Shown: positions 9,501 through 17,800 of the stretch, in pieces | Numbering within the stretch: the first letter of the stretch is position 1 | Layout of the letters: each line of letters begins with the position of its first letter | Assembly: GCA_016708725.1 (NCBI GenBank) | Contig: JADJFE010000001.1 | Span: forward strand, 372,001 to 436,000 | Length of the DNA stretch: 64,000 bases | Origin: Candidatus Aalborgicola bjergmarkensis | GTDB lineage: Bacteria; Pseudomonadota; Gammaproteobacteria; Burkholderiales; Burkholderiaceae_C | Direction of reading: 5' to 3' | Translations under genes and position numbers: made by a program | Notes under the pieces: generated by a model | Told to the model about the DNA's origin: nothing | The model's database searches: none | The model's input: only the letters and a program-made list of their open reading frames with translations

Positions 9501-10961
9501 GGCCTTGTAGCCCAGCATGCGCTCGGCCCCAACGTTAAAAATCTGAATCACGCCCTTGGCATCGGTGGCAATGCTTGAGAAGTTGGCGCTATTAAAAATC
9601 GCGCTTTGCAATGCACCCGCCTTGAGCAGCGCAGCTTCCGCCTGCTTGCGCGCGCTATTGTCCGTGCCGATCAGCAAGTAGCCAATAATTTCGTTTTGTG
9701 CATCGCGCAGCGCAGTGACCGATACGACCGCAGGGAAGCGGCTGCCATCCTTGCGGATATAGGTCAATTCGTAAATATCCTCGATGCCGCGCGAGGCCTT
9801 GAACACCAAGGCTTCAAAGCCCGGCGTAATCGGGGTTCCGAGTTCGACACTCAACGCCTTGGCGCGCGCAATCACTTCCTGCGGATCAGAAATGTCGGCT
9901 GGTGTGATCTTGTTCATCACTTCGGCAGCCTTATAGCCCAACATGCGTTCCGCACCAACGTTGAAAATCTGGATAACGCCCTTCGCATCGGTTGCGATAC
10001 TGGAAAAATTGGCACTATTAAAAATCGCGCTCTGCAAAGCGCCCGCCTTGAGTTCGGTGCCGATCAGCAGGTAGCCGATGATGGCGTCCTGTGCGTCACG
10101 CAACGCCGTAACCGATACGACGGCGGGGAAACGGCTGCCATCCTTGCGGATATAGGTTAACTCGTAAATATCCTCGATACCGCGCGATGCCTTGAACACC
10201 AGGGCCTCGAAGCCCGGCGTAATCGTGGTTCCGAGCTCGACGCTCAACGATTTGGCACGCGCGATCAATTCCTGCGGGTCAGAAATATCCGCCGGCGTGA
10301 TTTTGTTCATCACATCGGTGGCCTTGTAGCCCAGCATGCGCTCGGCACCGACGTTAAAAATCTGAATCACGCCCTTGGCGTCGGTGGCGATACTCGAAAA
10401 GTTGGCGCTGTTGAAGATCGCGCTCTGCAGCGCCCCTGCCTTGAGCAACGCCTCTTCTGCCTGCTTGCGTGCGGTGTTGTCTGTGCCGATCAGCAGGTAG
10501 CCGATGATGGTGTTTTGATCGTCGCGTAGCGCCGTGACCGACACCACGGCTGGAAAGCGGCTGCCGTCCTTGCGGATATAGGTTAACTCGTAAATATCCT
10601 CGATGCCGCGCGAGGCCTTGAACACCAATGCCTCGAAACCCGGCGTAATCGAGGTTCCGAGCTCGACGCTCAACGACTTGGCACGCGCGATCAATTCCTG
10701 CGGGTCGGAAATATCAGCCGGAGTAATCTTGTTTGTTACTTCAACCGCTGCGTAGCCCAACATACGCTCGGCGCCAACATTGAAAATTTGAATCACACCC
10801 TTGGCGTCGGTGGCGATACTCGAAAAGTTGGCACTGTTGAAGATCGCGTTCTGCAAGGCACCAGTTTTAAGCAAGGTCTCCTGGCGGCGGACTTCGACAA
10901 TGCCCTCGGCCATCCCAGCGGTTTGATTGGGCGTAGCAGGATTGGAAATCATTTCTGACAT
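6552..10961 (-). CDS. Hybrid sensor histidine kinase with four near-identical PAS repeats, two receivers and HPt
   Basis: This 1469-residue protein has no predicted membrane helices. Four tandem PAS/PAC units start at about residues 34, 176, 306 and 448 (each opening GALQ-AIFNSANFSSIATD), with periods of 142, 130 and 142 residues. The linker between units 2 and 3 lacks the usual 12-residue DNTARKQAE segment. A fifth, divergent PAS (about 594-715) precedes the HisKA domain with H-box SHEIRTPMN (about 745), and the HATPase has DTGIGLS and GGTGLGLAIAKK. Receivers follow at about 980-1100 (DWQMPGMDG) and 1125-1240 (DMQMPVMDG). The C-terminal HPt has AHTLKGACGN. It is therefore a full BarA/ArcB-like phosphorelay. 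Its stop overlaps the start of the receiver-MgtE gene, making that protein the likely output. Confidence 0.93.
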   Translation of the reverse strand: MSEMISNPATPNQTAGMAEGIVEVRRQETLLKTGALQNAIFNSANFSSIATDAKGVIQIFNVGAERMLGYAAVEVTNKITPADISDPQELIARAKSLSVELGTSITPGFEALVFKASRGIEDIYELTYIRKDGSRFPAVVSVTALRDDQNTIIGYLLIGTDNTARKQAEEALLKAGALQSAIFNSANFSSIATDAKGVIQIFNVGAERMLGYKATDVMNKITPADISDPQELIARAKSLSVELGTTITPGFEALVFKASRGIEDIYELTYIRKDGSRFPAVVSVTALRDAQDAIIGYLLIGTELKAGALQSAIFNSANFSSIATDAKGVIQIFNVGAERMLGYKAAEVMNKITPADISDPQEVIARAKALSVELGTPITPGFEALVFKASRGIEDIYELTYIRKDGSRFPAVVSVTALRDAQNEIIGYLLIGTDNSARKQAEAALLKAGALQSAIFNSANFSSIATDAKGVIQIFNVGAERMLGYKATDVMNKITPADISDPQEVIARAKALSAELETTITPGFEALVFKASRGIEDIYELTYIRKDGSRFPAVVSVTALRDDQNSIIGYLLIGTDNTARKQVEAEQKRLDQRLRDQQFYTRSLIESNIDAIMTTDPSGIITDANKQMEALTGCTRDELIGAPFKNYFTDPERAEASIKLALINKKITDYELTAQARDGKKTVVSFNATTFYDRDRRLQGVFAAARDITERKRLDKVLQEKNVELESAKATAEKANLAKSDFLSNMSHEIRTPMNAIIGMSHLALKTELTPRQRDYLKKIQSSGRHLLGIINDILDFSKVEAGKLTIERTEFELETVLGNVATLISQKTSAKGLELVFDVDKDVPRRLMGDPLRLGQTFINYCNNAVKFTEQGEINIVIRLEEQTDRDVLIHCSVRDTGIGLSQEQMGRLFQRFSQADTSTTREFGGTGLGLAIAKKMAELMGGAVGVSSELGNGSTFWFTARFGKCGGMQRKLALSGDLKGKRALVVDDNKSARLVLDNLLSNMGFEVDQAASGEAGIAAVARAEAQGIPYEIVFIDWQMPGMDGIETARRLKELPQSRLPRVMILNAYGSEEFVKRAEEDGIEDVLIKPVTASVLFDGVVRMLGGDVDSPRAATDALTDTFERLATIRGARILLVEDNDLNQEVASELLTDAGFIVDLADNGQIALDKIKITDYDMVLMDMQMPVMDGMTATREIRKDARFKDLPVVAMTANAMQSDRERCIAAGMNDHVAKPIEPEDLWAALLKWIVPRYAMAATRMAVKPQAAPDVELPSAIDGLDTVIGLHRVLGKKRFYLSMLRNFATGQKNTPAEIRKALAGNDQDIAERLAHTLKGACGNIGATRLQQLAGELELAIKEHQPRKAVDDSLDEIKRQLGSLITQLEQKLPKEPGRNVVPVDPEKLKAVCDKLEALLDDNDAEAGDVLAANADLLNAAYPMHYRRIENGIQSFDYEAALEALRAVSTPSVPLL

Positions 10962-11003
10962 GCTTGACCTCTTTTGACCTCTTCTTGAAAAATATGCACT
11001 ACG

Positions 11004-11591
11004 TCACGCGCATTTTTTCAAATTGAAATGGTACACAAGGGCTCCGCCCGGCGCGGCGTCCGTGGTGTCCAGAGACGCCATTGCGGTGCCGCCCCCCAGG
11101 TCGCCATCAAGACTTAATGCGATGCTGAGATTGAGCATGGCGGAGATGCCACACCCAACCCGCTTCATTTGTCCCGCACCAATGGTTTCCGTAAAAACAT
11201 AGTCACTTGTATGCGGACCTTTGATTTTTCGTTTGAAAACACGGCCGTTTTCGTTGCCGTGGGGTCCCAGAAAATACTGAACGTTGAGCTCAACGCCTTG
11301 CTTTGCAGCAAGTTTTGCAAAACCCCGGTAGTCCACCTTGTAGACGCCGATGGAATAATTCGCCGGCAAATTTAGCGGTGCTGCAATGCGGCAAACCATT
11401 CCCGGTGGTGCGCCGCTTGCAATAGCGTTACTCTCGATGGAGAACCGATCAAACAAAATGCTCAACGTCGTACCGTCTGGCGACATGATGATCGAGTAGC
11501 TTCCCTCGGGGCAACCGTTGCCTACCTGGGCGAATGTGGGCAGGCTGGCAAGCAAAGCCGACACGAAAACGCTTTTTCCAAACACATTCAT
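11004..11591 (-). CDS. Secreted DUF4360 family protein, copy A
   Basis: This 195-residue protein has an N-terminal signal peptide ending near TFAQ (about residue 22). The mature part follows the DUF4360 pattern: GCPEGSYSIIMSPDGTTLSILFD, a Cys in GMVCRIAAPLNLP, VYKVDYRGFAKL, a Cys near RVGCGISAMLNLS and a terminal FNLKKCA. Four conserved cysteines suggest two disulfides. The start at 11591 is preferred to an upstream frame because a ribosome-binding-like AGGTG lies just before it and the signal peptide begins there. It lies 42 bp upstream of the hybrid kinase on the same strand and is a tandem paralogue of the next gene. DUF4360 has no established biochemical function that I know of. Confidence 0.85.
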   Translation of the reverse strand: MNVFGKSVFVSALLASLPTFAQVGNGCPEGSYSIIMSPDGTTLSILFDRFSIESNAIASGAPPGMVCRIAAPLNLPANYSIGVYKVDYRGFAKLAAKQGVELNVQYFLGPHGNENGRVFKRKIKGPHTSDYVFTETIGAGQMKRVGCGISAMLNLSIALSLDGDLGGGTAMASLDTTDAAPGGALVYHFNLKKCA

Positions 11592-11634
11592 GGGAAAACA
11601 CCTCACACAAAAATGGGGCAAGCCTGGCATACGC

Positions 11635-12225
11635 TTAACTGCATGTGCGCCATTGCAACTGATAAATAATTCCTCCACGGACATCTTGGGAGTCAATCGA
11701 GGCCATGGCTTCTCTGTTCGCAACGGTGTTCACCCGCATGCTCGAATTGGTGCGCAGATTGACGTCAGCCCCGCAACCCGACCAGGCAAGTGCCTGAACC
11801 GTGAGTTCGTTGTTGATCAGGTAGTCTTCGTTAAGGATGCCACGGAATACTTTCTGGAATGTCGGGCCTCTGGTCCCGGCAAAAAAGTATTCGACATTGA
11901 ACTGCGAGGTGGCTTGTTGCGGCAGATGATTGAAGCCACGAAAGTCGATTTGCAGGATTGACACACTCAATCCCTGTGGCACATGCACGGGAATGGCAAT
12001 GTTGCAACTCTTGCGATCAAAGCCTTTGCCAGTCGTTCCGCCCACTGCCACCTGGTATTGATCGAATAACAAACTCAGCGATTTCTTATCTGGGCTCAAT
12101 GTGGCCGATACGGTGCCGACCGGACAACCCGTCCCACCATAACCGGGCGTTCCCAGGGAAATGTCATCGGCGAAAGTCGATGTACCGGGCAGTGCGGCAA
12201 AAGCTAAGAGAAACAGTTTTTTCAT
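11635..12225 (-). CDS. Secreted DUF4360 family protein, copy B
   Basis: This 196-residue paralogue of the neighbouring gene has a signal peptide (MKKLFLLAFAALPGTSTFA). DUF4360 landmarks are GTGCPVGTVSATLSPDKKSL, DRKSCNIAIPVHVPQGL, QIDFRGFNHLP, YFFAGTRG, a Cys in WSGCGADVNLRTN and a terminal WRTCS. The start at 12225 is preferred over 12234 because GAGGTG is correctly spaced upstream. The two paralogues share layout and cysteine positions but are well diverged, so the duplication is old. The 120 bp upstream to the IS left end is the likely promoter region for the DUF4360-kinase-MgtE group. Confidence 0.87.
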   Translation of the reverse strand: MKKLFLLAFAALPGTSTFADDISLGTPGYGGTGCPVGTVSATLSPDKKSLSLLFDQYQVAVGGTTGKGFDRKSCNIAIPVHVPQGLSVSILQIDFRGFNHLPQQATSQFNVEYFFAGTRGPTFQKVFRGILNEDYLINNELTVQALAWSGCGADVNLRTNSSMRVNTVANREAMASIDSQDVRGGIIYQLQWRTCS

Positions 12226-12349
12226 ATGAATCACCTCGTGTTAATGGGTTGCTAATGGGTCGCTTCTTGACTGATTGAAGCGTAGTCAATACAACCTTTG
12301 CCGTCTGTCTGGTGGCGAACACAACTGCGGAGTCGCCTGCGTCTGATCC

Positions 12350-13630
12350 ATGCGCGGCAAACCTCGCCCTTCAGGGCGGGGTCAAGAGCGCGGACACCGC
12401 AGGTGTCCATGTAACAGGTGCGAACCTTTAGTCTGGTTAAAATTACAGTATGCAACGTCTGCAAGCCTTCAAATTCGAACTGATGCCCAACGGCGAGCAG
12501 GAACAAGACATGCGCCGCTTTGCCGGGGCACGTCGGTTTGTCTATAACCGGGCTTTGGACATTCAAAAGGCCAATCACGCGTCGGGTGGAAAGTACATCG
12601 GCTATGTGGATATGGCGAATCGACTTCCAGAATGGAAGAAAGAAAAAGAATGGCTCAAGGAGCCTCCTTCCCATGTCTTGCAGCAGTCGCTTAAAGATGC
12701 GGATCGGGCCTACAAGAACTTCTTTGAGAAACGTGCGGGCTTTCCACAACCCAAGCGCAAAGGCAAGGGCGACAGTTTTCGGTACCCAGACTCCAAACAG
12801 TTTGAGATCGACCAAGACAACAGCCGCATCAAGCTGCCCAAACTGGGCTGGATCAGGTATCGCAACAGCCGGGACATTTCAGGCACGGCCAAGAACATCA
12901 CTGTCAGTCAGTCTGGTGGCAAGTGGTTCGCAAGTATCCAGACTGAGCGCTCAGTCCTGCAACCCGTGCCAACGGCTACCAGTGCCGTTGGAATCGACAT
13001 GGGCGTTGTTCGATTTGCAACCATGAGCGATGGCAGCTTCATAGAGCCGCTGGACAGCTTCAAGAAGCACGAGCGGCGCTTGGCAAAGTACCAGCGGCGC
13101 ATGTGTCGCAAAGTCAAGTTCAGCAAGAACTGGCACAAAGCCAGAAGGAAAGTTCAGAAAATCCACACCCGTATCGCTAACGCCCGCAAAGACTTCCTGC
13201 ACAAAGAAACAACGACGATCAGCAAAAACCACGCAATGGTCGCTATTGAGGACTTGCAGGTTAGCAACATGAGCAAGTCGAGCAAGGGGACTGCCGAGGA
13301 ACCGGGTAAAAACATCGCGGCCAAGTCGGGGCTGAACAAAGCCATCCTCGATCAAGGCTGGTTCGAGTTTCGCCGCCAGCTTGAGTACAAGCTCATTTGT
13401 GTGTGTGGACTGTGGCCACGAGGAAAACGCCGATGTGGTCGGCGCGAAAAACATATTGGCGCGGGGATACCGCGTTGCAGCCTGTGGAGAGGACGGCTCT
13501 GGCTTTGCGCGTAAGCGTAAGACGAAACCAGCCTCTGTGAAGCAGGAACCCACCGAAGTGACTAGGCGTGAGGTAACTCATGTTTAGCGCCGTAGGAATC
13601 CCCTGCCTTCAGGCAGGGGAGGATGTCAAT
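12350..13630 (+). mobile_element. IS200/IS605-type element carrying only a decayed tnpB
   Basis: The left end has a hairpin-forming CCTCGCCCTTCAGGGCGGGG (about 12362-12382) ahead of tnpB. The right end has a matching type of hairpin, CCCCTGCCTTCAGGCAGGGG (about 13600-13619), followed by AGGATGTCAA. Subterminal imperfect palindromes instead of inverted ends are characteristic of the IS200/IS605 superfamily. No tnpA (Y1 transposase) is present, so mobility would have to come in trans. The hsdM fragment begins immediately beyond the right end, which suggests the element inserted into or beside that gene. Exact ends are approximate. Confidence 0.75.
12450..13587 (+). pseudogene. tnpB: tnpB (IS605 OrfB, RNA-guided nuclease family), internally deleted and frameshifted
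   Basis: The first frame (12450-13514) encodes the TnpB N-terminal domain (MQRLQAFKFELMPNGEQ) and RuvC-like motifs with GIDMGVVRFA (catalytic Asp) and MVAIEDLQVSNM (catalytic Glu). After FRRQLEYKL near 13390 the reading shifts. The expected continuation, FVCVDCGHEENADVVGAKN (second zinc-ribbon half plus third RuvC Asp), is found in another frame (13381-13587). About 30-40 residues that normally contain the first CxxC of the zinc ribbon are missing at the junction. The product should lack a complete zinc ribbon and RuvC-III, so nuclease activity is probably lost. Confidence 0.85.
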
Positions 13631-13659
13631 AAATTGCGGATGTGCTGATCTTTCTGCGC

Positions 13660-13933
13660 CTTGCCGATCCGATGCCCGCAGCTCAGAGCAGGCACTGCGC
13701 CAGCAACTGGTGGAAGCCCAGGCCGTGGACGTGATGGTGGCCGTTGGCCCCAATATGTTTTACAGCGTCACCCTGCCGGTGACGCTGTGGTTTCTGGACA
13801 AGGGCAAAGCCAAGACCCACGCGCCGACACCGTGCAGCTTGTGGCATTGAATGAAGAGTTGGAAGTGCTGAACTCGCAGGCACTGGATTTGCAAACCCGC
13901 ATCGCGCAAAATGTCGTATCGTTATTAAGCTGA
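13660..13933 (+). pseudogene. Type I restriction methyltransferase (hsdM) remnant
   Basis: Two short in-order fragments in different frames resemble the C-terminal half of an N6-adenine type I methyltransferase. LRQQLVEAQAVDVMVAVGPN and FYSVTLPVTLWFLDKGKAK form the first. The second, ADTVQLVALNEELEVLNSQALDL ending IAQNVVSLLS, is shifted near 13838. The catalytic NPPF/Y region and most of the protein are absent. It directly follows the IS right end, so insertion and deletion probably destroyed a type I system. No hsdR or hsdS remains in the window. Confidence 0.6.
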
Positions 13934-13949
13934 TCTGAGGAGGAAACCC

Positions 13950-14237
13950 ATGAGCGCTGCCATTCAAGCCCACATTATCGAAAAGCTCCATCAATTGAGT
14001 GAGCTTCGGCAAGCAGAAGTGCTTGACTTTGTGGAGTACCTTGCGACCAAATCCAATGCGGAACCCCCGGCGACAGAGTGGCCGCAGATTGACCCATCGC
14101 GCGATCTAGCCAAATTCATTGGTGTTCCGACGCAAAAACGCCCGCATGAATTCAATCCGATGCGCTATAGCGGCACTGTGCAATGGCCTGTCGACGGCCT
14201 TGCCTATCAGGAAGCCGTTCGCAAGGAATGGGAATGA
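13950..14237 (+). CDS. Antitoxin of VapBC-like pair (DUF2281-type)
   Basis: This 95-residue protein opens with IIEKLHQLSELRQAEVLDFVEYLATKS, the helix typical of small DUF2281-like antitoxin partners of PIN toxins. The C-terminal half (IDPSRDLAKFIGV and PMRYSGTVQWPVDGL) is the probable toxin-wrapping tail. A good ribosome-binding site (GAGGAGG) lies just before the ATG. Its stop overlaps the toxin start (ATGA). Autoregulation through the N-terminal domain is typical of such pairs but no operator was recognised. Confidence 0.8.
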   Translation: MSAAIQAHIIEKLHQLSELRQAEVLDFVEYLATKSNAEPPATEWPQIDPSRDLAKFIGVPTQKRPHEFNPMRYSGTVQWPVDGLAYQEAVRKEWE

Positions 14238-14611
14238 GGGCGGTATTCGACACCAACGCAGTGATTTACCTGCAGAAAGGCCTGCTTCGCCAGCCCCTGC
14301 TGCCGGGAGAGTACTTCATCTCCGTCATCACGGAACTGGAACTTCTGACCTTTCACAGCCTTGATGCCACGCAGAAGACATGGCTCGACACCTTCCTGTC
14401 CGACATCGGCATCATAGAACTCAATGCCCTGGTCAAAGAAAACACCGTGCGCTTGCGCCGCGAACATCGCCTACGTTTGCCCGATGCCATCATCGCCGCT
14501 AGCGCTCTGAGCCACGATGCCACCTTGCTAACCAACGATCAGCGGTTGTTGAACGTGCAGGGTTTGCGTAGCCAGGCCGTTGAACTCACGCATGTGTTCG
14601 GCGGTTTTTGA
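14234..14611 (+). CDS. PIN-domain toxin (VapC-like ribonuclease)
   Basis: This 125-residue PIN-domain protein carries the acidic residues of the metal site: D6 in VFDTNAVIYL, E in ITELELL, D in LRLPDAIIAASAL and D in LLTNDQRL. PIN toxins of this kind cleave tRNA or rRNA when freed from the antitoxin. ATG 14234 is chosen over 14228 because it gives the coupled ATGA overlap with the antitoxin and begins right at the first beta strand. A longer frame to 14183 adds residues from within the antitoxin gene and is not credible. Confidence 0.87.
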   Translation: MRAVFDTNAVIYLQKGLLRQPLLPGEYFISVITELELLTFHSLDATQKTWLDTFLSDIGIIELNALVKENTVRLRREHRLRLPDAIIAASALSHDATLLTNDQRLLNVQGLRSQAVELTHVFGGF

Positions 14612-14660
14612 GCATATGTATGAAAACTACCCGGGGCAGAATGTGTGGGGGGGCGGTTAC

Positions 14661-14760
14661 TGGCATCGCCCTGACCCGTTTTCCCGTTTTCAAGGGCAAA
14701 ATCCAGGGCAAATCGGGCTGTACGCCTTATGCACCAAGCGGGAGTAGCTATGTTTTTTGC
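14661..14760 (+). repeat. ~200-bp inverted-repeat element, copy 2 (right half only)
   Basis: Only the right half is present: GGCATCGCCCTGACCCG, CAAGGGCAAAATCCAGGGCA, then CAAGCGGGAGTAGCTATG and the T-run. It lies between the PIN toxin and the alpha-2-macroglobulin gene. The left arm has been lost. Confidence 0.7.
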
Positions 14761-14855
14761 ACCGCCAGCACCTGACAACGGCGAAGCCCCGTTAGCCTTC
14801 TGTTACAGTGTTCGCCAACAATTAATTGGTGTTTTTGGGTAAGGAGACTTGTCTT

Positions 14856-17800
14856 ATGTTTGCCAAAAAAACGTGGCTGGCTATCGTTATAAGCGCTGCC
14901 TTGATTCTGGCCGCCGGGGGGCTTTACTGGTTAAAAAAACATCCGGCTGCCGGTCTGGTGGGGGGCGACACGGTGGCGACCAATCCGGTTTTTGAGGTAC
15001 AGGCATGCAGCGCCCGCTTGCACGAAGACAAACCCGCACTGGCCTTGATGCTCAGTGATCGCATCGATAGCAGCCAGAACCTGGAGCAATTGATCCAGGT
15101 CAGCGATTTGGGCGCACCGGCCAGGGAGGGAAAGGAGGCGAAAGCGGTCACGCCTACACCCGTCAAGGCGGCCTGGCTGGTGGCGGATAACCCACGGGTC
15201 ATCGTCTTTCCCAATGTCAAACCCGGACATCTCTACAAAATTGAACTGGCAGCCGGTATCGCTTCCGCATCGGGCCGCAAACTGGAAGCCCAGCACAGTT
15301 GTGAAGTGCAGGCCGATGAAATGGCGCCATCCTTTTTCTTTGCCAGCAAGGGCAGTTTGCTGACGGCCAATCTGAATGGTGGTTTGCCGGTCGTGACGGT
15401 CAATATTCCCGAAGTCGATGTCGAGTTCTTGCGCATCCAGGAGGATAAATTACCGAAGTTCTTTGATATGGTGGCGGGCAAACGTCCCAAAGACAGCACA
15501 AATAACGAGGACGCGGGTGAAGGTGAAGGGGAAGGGGAGGGCGCGTATTACTACGATGATTACCATGATCGCAATCGCTTTAAAGGTCGGACCAATGGCT
15601 GGCAATTGAATAGGTTGCAAAGCCTGTCACACAGTGTGTACCAGAATCGCTTTCTCACAAGCGAACAGAATAATGCGCGTAAAACCACGTTTTTACCCGT
15701 GGAGAAAATCCGGGAATTACAAGAACCCGGTATTTACGTCGCTGTCATGCGCCGCCCCGGTGTATTTGACAATGATTACCAGGTAACGTATTTTTTTGTC
15801 ACCGATATTGGCTTGCATGTGCGTCGCCAGATGAAATACACCGATGTTTTTACCACGTCCCTGAAAACGGGTAAATCCCTGGGTGGCGTAGATATTGATG
15901 CACTCGATAACCAGGGTAAACCCCTGGTACACGGCAAAACCGATGGTGATGGCCATGCACAAATGACGGGTTTGCCGGATACCGCAAAGATTTTGCTTGC
16001 CAGGCGTGGCAAGGAGATTTCTGTGGTGTCGCTGCAGGAACCGGGACTGGATCTGGCGGAGTTTGATATTGGCGGACATTTACCACGCGATGCCAAGTTA
16101 TTCGCCTATTCGGGCCGTGATTTATACCGCCCCGGTGAAAAGTTCACGGTTGCCGTATTGGCCCGGAATGCCGATGGCAGCGCCTTGCCCCCGGCACCGC
16201 TCAAAGTGACGCTGAAAAAACCGGGCGGTGAAGTCTATAACACCGCCGTCTGGCAGCCACAAACCAAAACTCCGGGTTATCTGCAACAAGACCTCGAATT
16301 ACCTGCGGACGCGGCCACGGGCAAGTGGAGTCTGGAATTCCGTGCCGACCCGAATGCCAAACAGGCCGATACGATTTATGGCTTTCAGGTGGAAGAATTT
16401 CTGCCGGAGCGCATGAAGTTGACACTGCAATCGGATACGAAGGTTTTGCAAAAGAACGCGGCTTTCAGTGTTGCAGTGCAAGGTGATTATTTGTACGGCG
16501 CCCCTGCCGCCGGTAACCGCTTATTAGGCAGTGTCGCCAGTGAACGGGCATCGATTCCGTTTGGCAAGGAATGGCCCGGTTTTATCGTCGGCGACTTCAA
16601 TGATGATGCCAACAAGAAGCGCAGTGAAATCGCAGAAACCGCGCTGGATGAATCGGGCAAGGGTGAGGTCGAAGTTCCTTTTGAGGCCAGTGCGAATTCG
16701 GTCATGCAAGTGCGCGCCTCCTTTAGCTTGCTGGAATCGGGCGGCCGTCCTGTGGTGCGCTCGATAGAACGGCAATGGTGGCCCGCACCGGCGATGGTTG
16801 CGGTACGCCCCTTGTTTGACAGCCATGTCAGCCGTGACAATGCGCTGGCGGAATTCGAGTTGGTGCGCCTGGACAGTAACGCAAAAATGCAGGGCATCGC
16901 CCAGGCGCCCTATCGTCTGGTGCGCGAAGACCGGCAATACTACTGGCGTTATGAAGCCGGTCGTGGTTGGCATTCGGGTTATTCGGAAGCCGAAGAAACC
17001 GTGCACAGCGGCGCCCTGGCCTTGCAAAAACGCGCCAAACTCAGCCTGCCGGTAGGCTGGGGCCGGTATCGTCTGGAAATCACCGACCCAGAGACACAAA
17101 TCACCAGCCAGTACCGTTTTTATGCTGGCTGGAACGCGCAAGATGCTGAGAGCATGGGCAATCGTCCGGATCGCGTCAAATTGCAGTTGGAAAATGTACC
17201 GGCCCGGCCCGGTGAGGATATACACGTCACGATCACGCCACCGCACGATGGTGAAGCCCTGGTGCTGGTTGAGGCCGACAAGGTGCTGTGGAGTCAGCGC
17301 GTTGCCGTCAGCGTCGAGGGCACGCGCGTCAGCATCCCGGTGCACAAAGACTGGAAACGCGCCGATATGTACGTTTCAACCATCGTCTACCGCCCCGCCA
17401 GCCAGGGTGACAAGGTGACACCGGCGCGCGCAGTGGGTTTGAGCTGGTTGCCTCTGGCGCATGAAGCGCAAAAATTGAAAGTTGCCATCCAGGCGCCGAA
17501 CCAGGTGGAACCCGAAAAACGGGTGACGGCCAAAATCAAAGTCGATGGCATGGCTGGACAAAATGCCATGGTGACCTTATCGGCCGTCGATGTTGGCATT
17601 TTGAACATCACCAGTTTCAAAACCCCCGATGCCTTTGATTTCTTTTTTGGCAAGCACCGCTTCAGTGCCGAATTAACCGATGTCTATGGCAAATTGATCG
17701 AACGCATGGATGGCACCCCAGGCAAAATCAAGTGGGGTGGCGATGCGGGCAAGCGCGATACCCGCAGCATGCCCAAAAAGGTCAAGCTGGTCGATTTGTT

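Noticed and set aside
12252..12815. Minus-strand 187-residue frame opposite tnpB
   Set aside because: It lies over the IS left end and the tnpB coding sequence, shows no recognisable motif and is a shadow frame.
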